Below, piece by piece: positions 25,121 through 34,811 of a stretch of DNA of 64,000 nt. The translations under genes were made by a program, and so were the position numbers. The first letter of the stretch is position 1, and the number at the start of each line of letters is the position of its first letter. The notes beneath the pieces were generated by a model. That model saw only the letters and a program-made list of their open reading frames with translations, was not told the origin of the DNA and searched no databases. The DNA comes from Paenibacillus sp. PastM-3 (GTDB taxonomy: Bacteria > Bacillota > Bacilli > Paenibacillales > Paenibacillaceae), in contig NZ_JARXXP010000002.1 of the NCBI RefSeq assembly GCF_029893965.1, forward strand, positions 310,001 to 374,000, written 5' to 3'.

Positions 25121-26512
25121 ATGCCTGAAGCAACTGAACACAGCATAAGCCGGCTGCTGGCCGGACACCGCGAGTATTTTGACACCGGAGTTACTAAAGA
25201 GCCTGCCTTTCGGGTCCTCCAGCTGCAGAAGCTGAAGGAAGCCATCCGCAGGTATGAGCCGCGTATTATTGAAGCACTCCGCCAGGATCTGCACAAAGGC
25301 GAATTTGAAGCCTATGCTACAGAAATCGGCTTTACCCTGGAGAGCATCGGCTATATGATGAAGCACCTGCGGCGCTGGGCGAAGCCTGCCAGAGTCAAAT
25401 CGCCACTGCATATGTTTCCGTCCAAAAGCCTGATCCTGAGTGAGCCTTACGGTACCGTGCTCATTATCGGCCCGTTCAATTATCCGTTTCAGCTGCTGAT
25501 TGAGCCGCTGATCGGAGCTATCGCCGCCGGCAATTGCGCAGTCCTCAAGCCGTCGGAGAGTACGCCGGCAGTGTCAGCCGTTATTGAGGATATGGTAAAT
25601 GAAATCTTTGAACCCGGGTATATCCGCGTTATCCAGGGCGAGAAGGAAACAACAAACCTGCTGATTCACGCCAAATTCGACTACATCTTCTTTACCGGCA
25701 GCGTCCCTGTCGGCAAAATTGTCATGGAAGCTGCCGCCAAGCAGCTTGTACCTGTAACCCTGGAGCTGGGCGGCAAAAGCCCGGTAATCGTTGACAAAAG
25801 CGCCAACCTGGAAACAGCGGCGAAGCGGATTGTCTGGGGCAAGCTGATTAATGCCGGGCAGACCTGCATTGCCCCCGATTACCTGCTCGTTCACAGCGGG
25901 GTCGCCGGCCGGCTGATCGAGCTGATGAAGCAGCAGATCACCGCCTTCTACGGGGAGGATGCCCGCAGAAGCCCGGATTACGGGCGGATTGTTAACGACC
26001 GGCAGCTGCAGCGGATCGCCGGGCTGATTGACAGGGACCGCTCCAAGGTTATTATGGGCGGGACGGTAGACGCCGCAGACCTGTACATTGAGCCGACCCT
26101 GCTCTATCCGGCTGACTGGAATGATGCCCTGATGGAGGACGAAATCTTCGGACCGGTGCTGCCGATCCTGACATTCGACCGGCTGGAGGAGGCCATCAGC
26201 AGCATTAAACAACGGCCCAAGCCGCTGGCGCTTTATCTGTTCACCGAAGACAAGCAGGTGGAGCAGAAGGTGCTGGACAGCGTTTCTTTCGGGGGAGGCT
26301 GTGTGAACGACACGATCAGTCACGTCGCCAGCTCCCGTCTCCCATTTGGCGGCGTCGGTCACTCCGGCATCGGCGGGTACCACGGCAAGCACAGCTTCGA
26401 CCTGTTCTCACACCGCAAGAGCGTTGTGAAACGAAGCGCGAAGGTTGATCCGGGCATCGTATACCCGCCTTATGGCAATAAGGTTAGTCTGGTGCGCAGG
26501 CTTTTGAAATAG
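25121..26512 (+). CDS. Aldehyde dehydrogenase (class 3-like)
   Basis: 463 residues, the length of the shorter fatty/aromatic aldehyde dehydrogenases (YwdH-like). Catalytic Cys249 lies in NAGQTCIAPDY, general base Glu215 in LELGGKSPVIVD, and the cofactor loop in FFTGSVPVGK. It oxidises an aldehyde to the acid with NAD(P)+. ATG at 25121 follows GGAGGG by 7 bases; a TTG at 25106 covers that site. It is downstream of the Crp/Fnr gene and may share its transcript, which would link it to the same stress response; this is inference. Confidence 0.92.
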   Translation: MPEATEHSISRLLAGHREYFDTGVTKEPAFRVLQLQKLKEAIRRYEPRIIEALRQDLHKGEFEAYATEIGFTLESIGYMMKHLRRWAKPARVKSPLHMFPSKSLILSEPYGTVLIIGPFNYPFQLLIEPLIGAIAAGNCAVLKPSESTPAVSAVIEDMVNEIFEPGYIRVIQGEKETTNLLIHAKFDYIFFTGSVPVGKIVMEAAAKQLVPVTLELGGKSPVIVDKSANLETAAKRIVWGKLINAGQTCIAPDYLLVHSGVAGRLIELMKQQITAFYGEDARRSPDYGRIVNDRQLQRIAGLIDRDRSKVIMGGTVDAADLYIEPTLLYPADWNDALMEDEIFGPVLPILTFDRLEEAISSIKQRPKPLALYLFTEDKQVEQKVLDSVSFGGGCVNDTISHVASSRLPFGGVGHSGIGGYHGKHSFDLFSHRKSVVKRSAKVDPGIVYPPYGNKVSLVRRLLK

Positions 26513-26514
26513 TA

Positions 26515-26552
26515 AGGCTGCTGTCTCTTTTCAGAGGGACAGCAGCCTTTTA
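26515..26552 (+). terminator. Terminator after aldehyde dehydrogenase
   Basis: AAGGCTGCTGTC pairs with GACAGCAGCCTT, followed by TTTATC; 3 bases past the stop. Confidence 0.88.
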
Positions 26553-26600
26553 TCTATTATGCGTGGCTATCAATATTCAACTGTTATAGGCAATCCGGCC

Positions 26601-29555
26601 TCAGCCCGCCCGTCTCTCCTTCACCCAGTCCGCCACATCCTTCTGCGGGATCGGCCGGCTGATGAAGTAGCCCTGAATCTTGTCACAGCGGGTCCGTTCC
26701 AGAAAAGCAAGCTGCTCCGGTGTCTCCACCCCTTCAGCTGTAACGTTAAGCCCCATATCATGTCCGATGGTGACAATTGAACGGGCAAGTGACATGTTAT
26801 TGGGTGTATCAATACTGTCGATAAAGGACTTGTCGATCTTCAGTGTGGTGATCGGCAGCTGCTTCAGATAGCTGAGGGACGAATAGCCTGTCCCGAAATC
26901 ATCCAGGGCTATGCCGATCCCCTTCTCCTTGAGCGCCTCCAGCTTCGAGCTGATCGCCTCGAAGGATTCCATAAAGATGGACTCGGTAATCTCCAGCTCC
27001 AGATACTGCGGCGCAAGGCCGGTCTCCTGCAGAATACCCAGCACCATATCGGGGAAATCCTCCAGCATCAGCTGAATGACCGAAATATTCACGGAAATAT
27101 GGTAACGTCCCTGGCTCTGGCTGTTCAGCTCTTTAATGAAGCGGCAGGCGGTACGGAGCACCCATTCACCGATAGGCACAATCAGCCGGCAGTCCTCGGC
27201 GATTTTGATGAAGGATAGCGGGGAAACAAAGCCAAGCGCCGGGCTGTTCCAGCGGATCAGCGCCTCGAATCCCCAGATTTCTCCGGAGGCGGTATCCACC
27301 AGCGGCTGATAATGCAGCGCCAGCTCCTGATTGGTTATCGCGCTGCGCAGATGCGATTCGATAACCATCCGTTCGTCGAAATGCTGCTGCATGTCCCGGC
27401 CATAGACCACATAGGTTCCCTTGCCTGCCTCCTTCGCCTTATACATCGCGATGTCCGCATTCTTCAGCAGCTCCTCGGCGTTCACCCCGTTCTCCGGATA
27501 CTGGGCAATCCCGATGCTCGTAGAGATATGTACGATGCTGGCATGCAGCTCGAAAGGTTCCCTGAAGCCTTGTACGAGGGACTCCGCATAGGCGATAACC
27601 TCACTGAATCCCCTGTTATCCTGGAACAGAATGACGAATTCATCTCCACCGAAACGGAAATGCCTGCTGCGTTCATCTCCCAGCTGCAGCAGACGCTCAC
27701 CGACCTTTACCAGCAGCTCATCGCCAAAGGTATGCCCCAGAGTATCATTGATATATTTGAAGTTATCGATATCAAGAAAGAACAGGGCAGCATGCCCGCC
27801 GGCGTTCTCCTTAATGAACAGCTCCAGCGCTTCCGCCAGGGACAGGCGGTTCGGCAATCCGCTGAGCACATCATTGTAAGCCAGCTGCCGGTACTTTTCC
27901 TCACTGGTCTGCAGCAGCGACTGATTTTCGACTACCTTGTTATATTGCTCCAAAAGCTCATCCTGCAGCGCGGTAAGCTCCTCATAGGTGGATTCCAGCT
28001 CCTGATAGCTCATCTGCAGCTTGCTTTCATATCCCTTGCGGTCCGTCACATCAACCATAGAGCCGGCAAACCGGACAAATCTGCCCTCCGCATTACGCAG
28101 CACCTTGCCCCGGGTCTGGAACCACTTGTATTCCCCCGATTTGCCCCGCAGCCGGAATTCACAATAGTAGTAAGAAGTCCTGCCTTCGAGATGATTCGTA
28201 CGCTGGCGGCTCTCCTCCTCTGTATCCTCAGGGTGTATGAGGTCCCTCCAGCCGCCGTGGGCTTCATTCACTTCATCCCGTTCATATCCGAGCAGCTCAT
28301 ACCAGCTGTCCGAGAAATAGTAGACCATATTCGACATATCGAGATCCCAGATTACTGCATCCGAGCCGTAGGTCGCCAGGGCAAAGCGCTCATTGCTTTT
28401 TTCCAGATTGCTGCGGATCTTCTTCACAAGCTGTACATAAAACAACAGGATCAGAATAAAGGACACCAGAACGGCAAACGCGGCGATAATACTCAGCACA
28501 AGGCCCTTATACGTATCATAAAAAGAAAACGGCTTATTGATCACTTCGCTGCCTTCCGGCAGCTTTTGGACAGAGACCCCGAACCGCTGCAGCTCGTTAT
28601 AATCAAACACACTGCGTACACTGCTGTTATTAACGATAGGGATCTGATCGGCCCGTTCCCCCTCCAGAATCCGTACGGCCAGCCCGGCTGCAGTCTGACC
28701 CTGGATCAAGCCGCTGGTCAGGCTCCCGCCGAAGGCACCGTGATTTAACCCGAAATCGTAAATATGGTATACCGGAACACTGCTGCGCTCACCCAGCTCA
28801 CTGGAAAACTGGTCAAATTCAACCGTGCGTCCTGTCGAATCGCTGTAATATGTAGTCATCAGAACAATACTGTCAGAGGAAAGCGCGGATACCTGGTCAA
28901 TAATCTCCTGTTTGGAGAGACGGTTTAACGGATACAGCTGCAGAGCCGGATCCAGTGACGAAATTTGCTCCATCACCATTTTGCCGGTAGACAGGCCGCT
29001 TTCGGTATTGTCATATAAAATATATACATTTTTAATTTCCGGGTTAATCTCGAGTGCCGTTTCAATAGTACGTGCCGGGCTGATCTTTTCGATTACACCG
29101 GTAATATTGCCGGGCTTCCCCAGGTTTTCCACACCCAGTTCATTGATGCCGCTGAAGATAATCGGTGCATTGTCCAGAATTTCACTGCGGTATTTGATTG
29201 CAAAGCTAAGCGCAGCATCATCCGTGGTTATAATCGCATCAATGCGTACGGACTGATACTTAAGCTTGATAGTCTGGTAAAAGTGCTCAAGATTGTCTTG
29301 GTCAGGATAACGTTTCCAATCCATATACTCACTGTAGATCAGCGGCTGTCCGAGCGCACTCTTGAGGGTCTGTTCAATACCGGCACCCTGATCGTCCGTC
29401 CAGGCAAACCCTTTGTGATAGGAATGGAGCACCAGCACATTTTTTGGTGGCAGCTCTTCTGCACTTGCCTGCGCAGGCTGATAAAAGATCCCGCAGAGCA
29501 ACATCAGGAGCAGGAGGCTTTTGAACACCTTGAGATCGGTTTGCTTTAAGTCCAT
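26601..29555 (-). CDS. Sensor protein: ABC-type binding domain, PAS, GGDEF and EAL
   Basis: 984 residues. Signal/TM segment at ~8-28; extracytoplasmic ABC-transporter-binding-like domain at ~40-325 (VLVLHSYHKGFAWTDDQ start); TM at ~345-370; PAS with PAC (~395-510); GGDEF with intact GGDEF near 632; EAL with EALIRW near 760, plus EITES, DDFGTGYSSLSYL and KIDKSF, so both the cyclase and phosphodiesterase look catalytic. No RxxD inhibitory site precedes GGDEF. It should make or break c-di-GMP in response to an outside ligand. ATG at 29555 has GGGAG 7 bases upstream; a longer frame begins at 29636. Confidence 0.92.
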   Translation of the reverse strand: MDLKQTDLKVFKSLLLLMLLCGIFYQPAQASAEELPPKNVLVLHSYHKGFAWTDDQGAGIEQTLKSALGQPLIYSEYMDWKRYPDQDNLEHFYQTIKLKYQSVRIDAIITTDDAALSFAIKYRSEILDNAPIIFSGINELGVENLGKPGNITGVIEKISPARTIETALEINPEIKNVYILYDNTESGLSTGKMVMEQISSLDPALQLYPLNRLSKQEIIDQVSALSSDSIVLMTTYYSDSTGRTVEFDQFSSELGERSSVPVYHIYDFGLNHGAFGGSLTSGLIQGQTAAGLAVRILEGERADQIPIVNNSSVRSVFDYNELQRFGVSVQKLPEGSEVINKPFSFYDTYKGLVLSIIAAFAVLVSFILILLFYVQLVKKIRSNLEKSNERFALATYGSDAVIWDLDMSNMVYYFSDSWYELLGYERDEVNEAHGGWRDLIHPEDTEEESRQRTNHLEGRTSYYYCEFRLRGKSGEYKWFQTRGKVLRNAEGRFVRFAGSMVDVTDRKGYESKLQMSYQELESTYEELTALQDELLEQYNKVVENQSLLQTSEEKYRQLAYNDVLSGLPNRLSLAEALELFIKENAGGHAALFFLDIDNFKYINDTLGHTFGDELLVKVGERLLQLGDERSRHFRFGGDEFVILFQDNRGFSEVIAYAESLVQGFREPFELHASIVHISTSIGIAQYPENGVNAEELLKNADIAMYKAKEAGKGTYVVYGRDMQQHFDERMVIESHLRSAITNQELALHYQPLVDTASGEIWGFEALIRWNSPALGFVSPLSFIKIAEDCRLIVPIGEWVLRTACRFIKELNSQSQGRYHISVNISVIQLMLEDFPDMVLGILQETGLAPQYLELEITESIFMESFEAISSKLEALKEKGIGIALDDFGTGYSSLSYLKQLPITTLKIDKSFIDSIDTPNNMSLARSIVTIGHDMGLNVTAEGVETPEQLAFLERTRCDKIQGYFISRPIPQKDVADWVKERRAG

Positions 29556-29877
29556 TTGCACACTCCCATTCATCCATCTCAAAGTTAAAAACGGAAGGCT
29601 TCGACAATATCTCTTTCGCCGGACCCCTTCCCTCATCCTCTTTCGTTCGGGAAAACGTTAAAAGCCACTATGTTCAGGAAATTCCACTTATGTATAGGCT
29701 AATTGAGAGTAGATGATTTGTGCGGCATTTTATGACTTTCTTATCTTTAATTATAGGGTGAAACACTAATTTTTGAAATAAAGAAAAGCGCGAAAAATGG
29801 CAGGCTTCATTAGACACCAGCCCCGGCATCACGATAGAATAAAGCTGCTAAGAACCGCACAGGACAAGAGGCTTAAC

Positions 29878-30855
29878 ATGCCTACAGTTAAAGACGTGGC
29901 GCTAAAAGCGGACGTCTCGGTCACCACCGTCTCCCGGGTGCTGAACAACAGGGGATATTTAAGCGAGGAACTGAAGAAAAAGGTACTCCAGGCCATGGAC
30001 GAGCTGAACTACCGCCCTAATGAGCTGGCTCGTTCACTCAGCCGTTCACGGTCGAATATTATCGGACTGATTATTCCCAGCGTTGCGCATCCTTTTTTCG
30101 GGGAACACACCGGGTACATAGAGGAGCATGCCTACCGTAACGGCTGCAAGCTGCTGCTCTGCAATTCCAGGCAGGACAAGCACAAGGAGCTGGAGTACAT
30201 TAATATGCTGCGCGCAAGCCGGGTTAACGGCATTATCATGGGCAGCCATACGCTGGAGGTAGAGGCCTACCAGCAGATGAATCTGCCGCTCGTCACCTTC
30301 GACCGGCAGATTTCGCCGGGCATCCCTTACGTCTGCTCCAACAACTACCAGGGCGGCGTGCTTGCCACTACTCTTCTGATTGAAAAAGGCTGCCGGCAGC
30401 TGGCGCATATCGGCGGCCATCCCGGCCTGAATATATTGTCAGGGCTCCGGTTTGAGGCATTCGCCGCTACAGCCGGGGCACACAATATTCCGTATACCCT
30501 GCTGCATACGGATGACAACAGCTTCGATGTCGAGGCCTACGGGCGGCTGCTGGCACAGCTGTTCCGCGAGCAGCCCGGCACGGACGGCATCTTCGCCGGC
30601 AGCGACATCATCGCGGCCTATGCGCTCAAGGCCTGCCGCGAGCGCGGCCGGAGGGTGCCGGAGGATGTGCGGATTGTCGGCTATGACGGCATTGCCCTGC
30701 GCAGCATGCTCAGGCCCGCACTCAGCACCATCCGCCAGCCGATCGAAGCCATGGCCAAGCTGGCCGTCGAGCTGATCATCCGCCAGGTCCACGGCGGCCC
30801 GGTCTCCCCGCAGTACGTCCTTCCGGTCGAGCTGGAGGAAGGGGCGACGGCTTAA
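29878..30855 (+). CDS. LacI family transcriptional regulator
   Basis: 325 residues. Helix-turn-helix TVKDVALKADVSVTTVSRVLNNRGYLSEELKKKV and hinge ELARSLSRSRSN, then a periplasmic-binding-like effector domain (IIGLIIPSVAHPFFG; GIFAGSDIIAAYALKACRERG). The start is the ATG after AGAGG, not the 27-codon longer frame. No sugar gene sits on the same strand; it could act on the alpha-glucoside operon 0.9 kb away or elsewhere. The 240 bases upstream show no clear operator. Confidence 0.9.
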   Translation: MPTVKDVALKADVSVTTVSRVLNNRGYLSEELKKKVLQAMDELNYRPNELARSLSRSRSNIIGLIIPSVAHPFFGEHTGYIEEHAYRNGCKLLLCNSRQDKHKELEYINMLRASRVNGIIMGSHTLEVEAYQQMNLPLVTFDRQISPGIPYVCSNNYQGGVLATTLLIEKGCRQLAHIGGHPGLNILSGLRFEAFAATAGAHNIPYTLLHTDDNSFDVEAYGRLLAQLFREQPGTDGIFAGSDIIAAYALKACRERGRRVPEDVRIVGYDGIALRSMLRPALSTIRQPIEAMAKLAVELIIRQVHGGPVSPQYVLPVELEEGATA

Positions 30856-30985
30856 GGGCTGCCGGACTGCGGGCGGGCTGATGCAGGATAATCTGGCGGA
30901 GGCGCAGCGGTTCTAACCGCGGATGTACTGGATATGACACACCGCTGCTTGTTTCGACAGCATATGATCTTTAGTCGTACATTTC

Positions 30986-31016
30986 GCAACCACTCCTAAT
31001 TATTAGGAGTGGTTGC
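30986..31016. repeat. Perfect 31-bp palindrome downstream of lacI
   Basis: Arms GCAACCACTCCTAAT and ATTAGGAGTGGTTGC around a single T. There is no T-run on either side, so it is not a standard terminator. The rest of 30856-31756 holds the four-dyad element at 31251, a hairpin at 31601 and a 10-bp tandem repeat at 31716. Confidence 0.85.
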
Positions 31017-31250
31017 CTGAGTAACAGGGCACCTGGATGGTCTGGAACACTCCCGCTTAGGCCAAATGACCTGAAACGGCTGACGTGCGGGAAAGTGAGC
31101 GCGGAGGGGAGCAATGCGCAGGACGGCTTCGGTTGGATTAGTAGCAGGTAATACACGTTAATCGCCGGTTCTGGCGAAAAATCAGAGCTCAGACAGAAAA
31201 TGGTCTGTTGAGCCGCTCTGTTTGACGCCTCTTCCGGTTCACTGAAGAAT

Positions 31251-31437
31251 CTAAGTGGAAAACCAGCACTTAAATTCCCGGTTTCCCCTTGCATCCTAGA
31301 ACTAAGTGGAAAAAGGTCACTTAAAAGCCCCTATCACAGCCCAAAAGCCAAAAATCAGCCAAATTAGATGACGAAAATCCACTTAGTTTTCTTAATCAAT
31401 CCAAAAGCGACAGATTAAGTGCCGAATTTCCAACTAA
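31251..31437. repeat. 187-bp four-dyad element, diverged copy 3
   Basis: Dyad starts at 31251 (CTAAGTGG), 31302 (CTAAGTGG), 31364 (TTAGATGAC) and 31415 (TTAAGTGCC): spacings 51, 62, 51, total 187 bp. The linkers no longer align with the 11188 copies, but motif positions are unchanged. Confidence 0.88.
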
Positions 31438-31600
31438 TCTCCCGGTGAGCAGGGGAAACAAGCTGTAAAGAAAGAGGGAGGGGATGAGTGAGAGAGAGGA
31501 ATGAGGGGGATGAGTGAGGGCAATGACGTGACGCGGATCGAAACTGCAAAGTGGAATGGCAGAGCGACGTGTGTATATTACGGAGTGACAGTGTGTAAAC

Positions 31601-31641
31601 AAGGGCCAGCCCTCCACAATCAGGTGGAGAGCCGGCCCTTT
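31601..31641. terminator. Imperfect hairpin, possible terminator
   Basis: GGGCCAGCCCTCCAC pairs with GTGGAGAGCCGGCCC with two mismatches, with AAG before and TTTA after. It may end the GH65 operon on the minus strand, 116 bases past its stop. Confidence 0.5.
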
Positions 31642-31715
31642 AATCTACTTATTGATTCTTCACATAGTAATGCTTGGTGCTACTTTGTCTCATTCAGTGC
31701 TGTTACTAACTCCAA

Positions 31716-31762
31716 CTTACTGCCACTTACTGCCACTTACTGCCACTTACTGCCACTTACTG
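31716..31762 (-). repeat. 10-bp tandem repeat containing the GH65 stop codon
   Basis: On the minus strand TAAGTGGCAG is repeated four times after a first copy whose TAA is the stop codon of the GH65/beta-PGM gene; degenerate copies follow. Confidence 0.85.
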
Positions 31763-34700
31763 CTGCTTTCCCAGCCCGCTATCTCTGAACAGCACCAGGA
31801 GCTTCTCCACCGTCAGCTCTGCTGTGGAAGTCAGGAGAAGATCGGCTGCGCCCAGCTGCTCCCGGCTGCCGATGCCGACAGCCTGCATGCCGGCGGCCTT
31901 GATGGCGGTGATGCCGGCCGCCGCATCTTCTACACCGACACAGCTGCGCGGCGGGACACCAAGCAGCTCCGCTGCGGTGAGGAAGATCTCCGCATCGGGC
32001 TTGCCCTTCTGCATCGCAGCCGGATCGGCGATGGCCTGGAACCGGCCGGCGATGCCGAGCCGCTGCAGAATCAGCGGCGCATTCAGGCTGGCCGAGGCCA
32101 GCCCGCAGGCGATGCCCCGCTGCGCAAGGGAGTCCAGCAGCTCCGGGATTCCCGGCAGGACATCTGCCGGTGTCAGCTGCTCAAGCAGCTGCCTGTAGCT
32201 GGCGTTCTTCTTCTCCGCCAGCGCCAGCCGCTCGGCAGCCGTCAGCCTAAGCGGGCTGTCCTCCAGCACAATGTCCAGCGATTGCATTCGGCTGATGCCC
32301 TTCAGCCGTTCATTCTTCGCCCGGCTGAACGGGATGCCCAGCTCATCGGCCAGCGCCTGCCAGGCCTGATAGTGCAGCTCGGCGGTATCGGTGATAACCC
32401 CGTCCAGATCGAAGATTACCGCCTCCAGCTGCCGGGCCAGCGGCAGGCTCACCGGCTGCTGCGGAAGCAGCAGCACAGGCTGGCCTCTGTGCCTGATCTG
32501 CAGATCTTCCCCTTCCAGCAGTGTATAAACCACTGCTTCGCTGCCGATGAAGACATCGAGCAGCCGGCCGCGGGCGGTAACCTTGAAGCGGAAGCTCTGC
32601 CACTGCTCCGGCAGCGCCGGGTCAAAGCACAGCATACCGCGTGCCTGCCTCAGACCGCCGAACCCGTTCACAATTGACATCCACGATCCGGCCATTGCAG
32701 CCATATGCAGCCCGTCCTTGGCGTTGCGGTTAATGTCATCCAGATCCATCCGCACCGTACGGTCGAAATAACCGTAGGCCGCAGCCAGATCGCCGATCTC
32801 GGCCGAAATAATACTGTGTATGCAGGGCGACAGCGAGGAATCATGGGTCGTCAGCGGCTCATAGTACTGATAGTTCCGGATTTTATCGATCAGACGGAAC
32901 TTGTCTCCGAGCAGGAACATGGCCATAACGAGATCCGCCTGCTTCAGCACCTGATGACGGTAGATCACCAGCGGATGAAAATGCAGCAGCAGCGGGTATT
33001 TATCTGCGGGCGTATGCTCAAAATCCCATTTCTGCTTACTCAGAAAGGTGTCATCCTGGGCATAGATGCCCAGCTCCTCGTCAAAAGGGATAAACATCCG
33101 GTCAGCGGCTTCCTTCCACATGTCCGCTTCTCCATCAATCAATCCGATCGCCTGCCGGAGCCGTTCGTATTCAGACGGATACTCCCTCTTCAGAAGGTGA
33201 ACCGTCTCATAGGCATAGTTAAGCTGATCCTGGACCAGCAGATTTGTATAGGCATTATTGTTAACAATCGCCGTATACTCATCCGGTCCTGTGATTCCGT
33301 TAATACAGAAGGCCCCGCCACGCGCCGGATTGAAGAACCCCAGATCTGCCCAGAAGCGCGAGGTCTCAAACAGGATTTCCGCTCCCTGGCTGACCAGGAG
33401 CTCCACATCCCCTGTCACCTGCACATATTGCTTAATTCCGTAGGCAATATCGGCATTAATATGCGCCTGGGCCGTTCCCGCCGGGAAGTAAGCGGAGTTC
33501 TCGCTTCCGTCAATGGTGCGCCATGGATACAGCGCCCCTTTCTGTGACAGCACGGCCGCCCGCTCCCGCGCCTTATCCAGCGTGGCATAGCGGAATTCCA
33601 GCAGCTTCCGGGCAATCTCCGGCTGGGTGTAGGTGAAGAATGGCAGCATGTACATTTCCGTATCCCAGAAATAATGGCCCTCATACCCTTCGCCGGTCAG
33701 GCCCTTGGCGGCAATGTTGGTTACGCCGTCCCGGCCGGTGGACTGCAGCAGCTGAAACAGATTGAAACGGATGCCCTGCTGCAGCGCCGGATCATCCTTA
33801 ATCTCCACATCGGTGTGCGCCCAGAATTGATCGAGATACGCGCGCTGTTCCTCCGCAAGTCCGTTAAATCCGCAGCCTTCCGCCATTTCCAGCACACCGG
33901 CACTCCGGTCGCGCAGCTCCTTCTCCGGGTAATCCTTCGAGGTGTGGTACGTTATATATTTGGTCAATATAACGGTTTCCCCGCGCTGCACCTCGGCTGC
34001 ATAGCCGGCCGAGATGCGCTGGCCGCCCAGCTGCAGCGCCAGCGCACGGCCTGACGCCGCCTGCAGCCTGTGGCTGGCCGCCGTGTACAGCGCAAAACGT
34101 GTATGCCGCGTCCGCTGCCGCATCCACAACACCCCAGCGGCCTCATCATAGCCGCTGTCCTCCGGCAGCAGGCTCGGCTCGGCACCGCCGGAGCCGAGCC
34201 GCGGATCATCGCTGGCCTCGGGCCGGCGGATCTCCCCGTCCAGCGCCGATTCAAACCTCAGCGTGCCGGCGAAGTTCAGCGCCGTCACGGCGTAATCAAT
34301 CGCGGCCAGATGCTTGTGCCGCAGACAAACCATACGCCGGATCGCGAGCTTCACCCGCTGCCCGGCGGGCGATTCCCATTCCACCTCGCGGTGCAGCAGA
34401 CCGGTCTGCATATCCAGCCACCGCCGGAAGCTGTGCACCTTTCCGCTGTCCATCCGGAACGCATGGCCCTCAATCTCCAGCCCGATAATTCTTGCCTCCG
34501 TCACATTCAGCATCGACTGGTTAACCGCAGGCAGCCCGTAGGCGCCCTCCGGATATACTATCGGCTCCGAGTCGTAGAAGCCGTTCAGATAATTGCCGGC
34601 CACCGTGGTGCCGGCCGTCCCGTGATAGCCCTCCTCGAAGTTCCCGCGCATCCCGATATATCCGTTGCCAAGCGCGAACACACTCTCGCTGCGCTGATTA

Positions 34701-34786
34701 TGCTCCTCCTCATAGGTATCCTCGCCCAGACTCCATTCCCGGTACGGGTAAAGCGCGGGCGGATGCTCATACGGCTTCATCTTCAT
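31757..34786 (-). CDS. Fusion of GH65 alpha-glucoside phosphorylase and beta-phosphoglucomutase
   Basis: 1009 residues. Residues 1-~775 are a GH65 phosphorylase (N-terminal beta-sandwich, (alpha/alpha)6 barrel, C-terminal beta part) with catalytic acid Glu near 500 in GITGPDEYTAIVNNNAYTN. Residues ~790-1009 are a HAD-family beta-phosphoglucomutase: nucleophile LEAVIFDLDGVITD, cap with LKGISRMQSLDIVL, and VEDAAAGITAIKAAGM. Together they turn an alpha-glucosidic disaccharide plus phosphate into beta-glucose-1-P and then glucose-6-P. Usually these are two adjacent genes. Last gene of an operon with a sugar ABC importer. The exact disaccharide (maltose, nigerose, kojibiose or trehalose) cannot be told. 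Confidence 0.93.
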   Translation of the reverse strand: MKMKPYEHPPALYPYREWSLGEDTYEEEHNQRSESVFALGNGYIGMRGNFEEGYHGTAGTTVAGNYLNGFYDSEPIVYPEGAYGLPAVNQSMLNVTEARIIGLEIEGHAFRMDSGKVHSFRRWLDMQTGLLHREVEWESPAGQRVKLAIRRMVCLRHKHLAAIDYAVTALNFAGTLRFESALDGEIRRPEASDDPRLGSGGAEPSLLPEDSGYDEAAGVLWMRQRTRHTRFALYTAASHRLQAASGRALALQLGGQRISAGYAAEVQRGETVILTKYITYHTSKDYPEKELRDRSAGVLEMAEGCGFNGLAEEQRAYLDQFWAHTDVEIKDDPALQQGIRFNLFQLLQSTGRDGVTNIAAKGLTGEGYEGHYFWDTEMYMLPFFTYTQPEIARKLLEFRYATLDKARERAAVLSQKGALYPWRTIDGSENSAYFPAGTAQAHINADIAYGIKQYVQVTGDVELLVSQGAEILFETSRFWADLGFFNPARGGAFCINGITGPDEYTAIVNNNAYTNLLVQDQLNYAYETVHLLKREYPSEYERLRQAIGLIDGEADMWKEAADRMFIPFDEELGIYAQDDTFLSKQKWDFEHTPADKYPLLLHFHPLVIYRHQVLKQADLVMAMFLLGDKFRLIDKIRNYQYYEPLTTHDSSLSPCIHSIISAEIGDLAAAYGYFDRTVRMDLDDINRNAKDGLHMAAMAGSWMSIVNGFGGLRQARGMLCFDPALPEQWQSFRFKVTARGRLLDVFIGSEAVVYTLLEGEDLQIRHRGQPVLLLPQQPVSLPLARQLEAVIFDLDGVITDTAELHYQAWQALADELGIPFSRAKNERLKGISRMQSLDIVLEDSPLRLTAAERLALAEKKNASYRQLLEQLTPADVLPGIPELLDSLAQRGIACGLASASLNAPLILQRLGIAGRFQAIADPAAMQKGKPDAEIFLTAAELLGVPPRSCVGVEDAAAGITAIKAAGMQAVGIGSREQLGAADLLLTSTAELTVEKLLVLFRDSGLGKQQ

Positions 34787-34811
34787 GACTGTCCTTCTCC
34801 TCCATTCGCTG

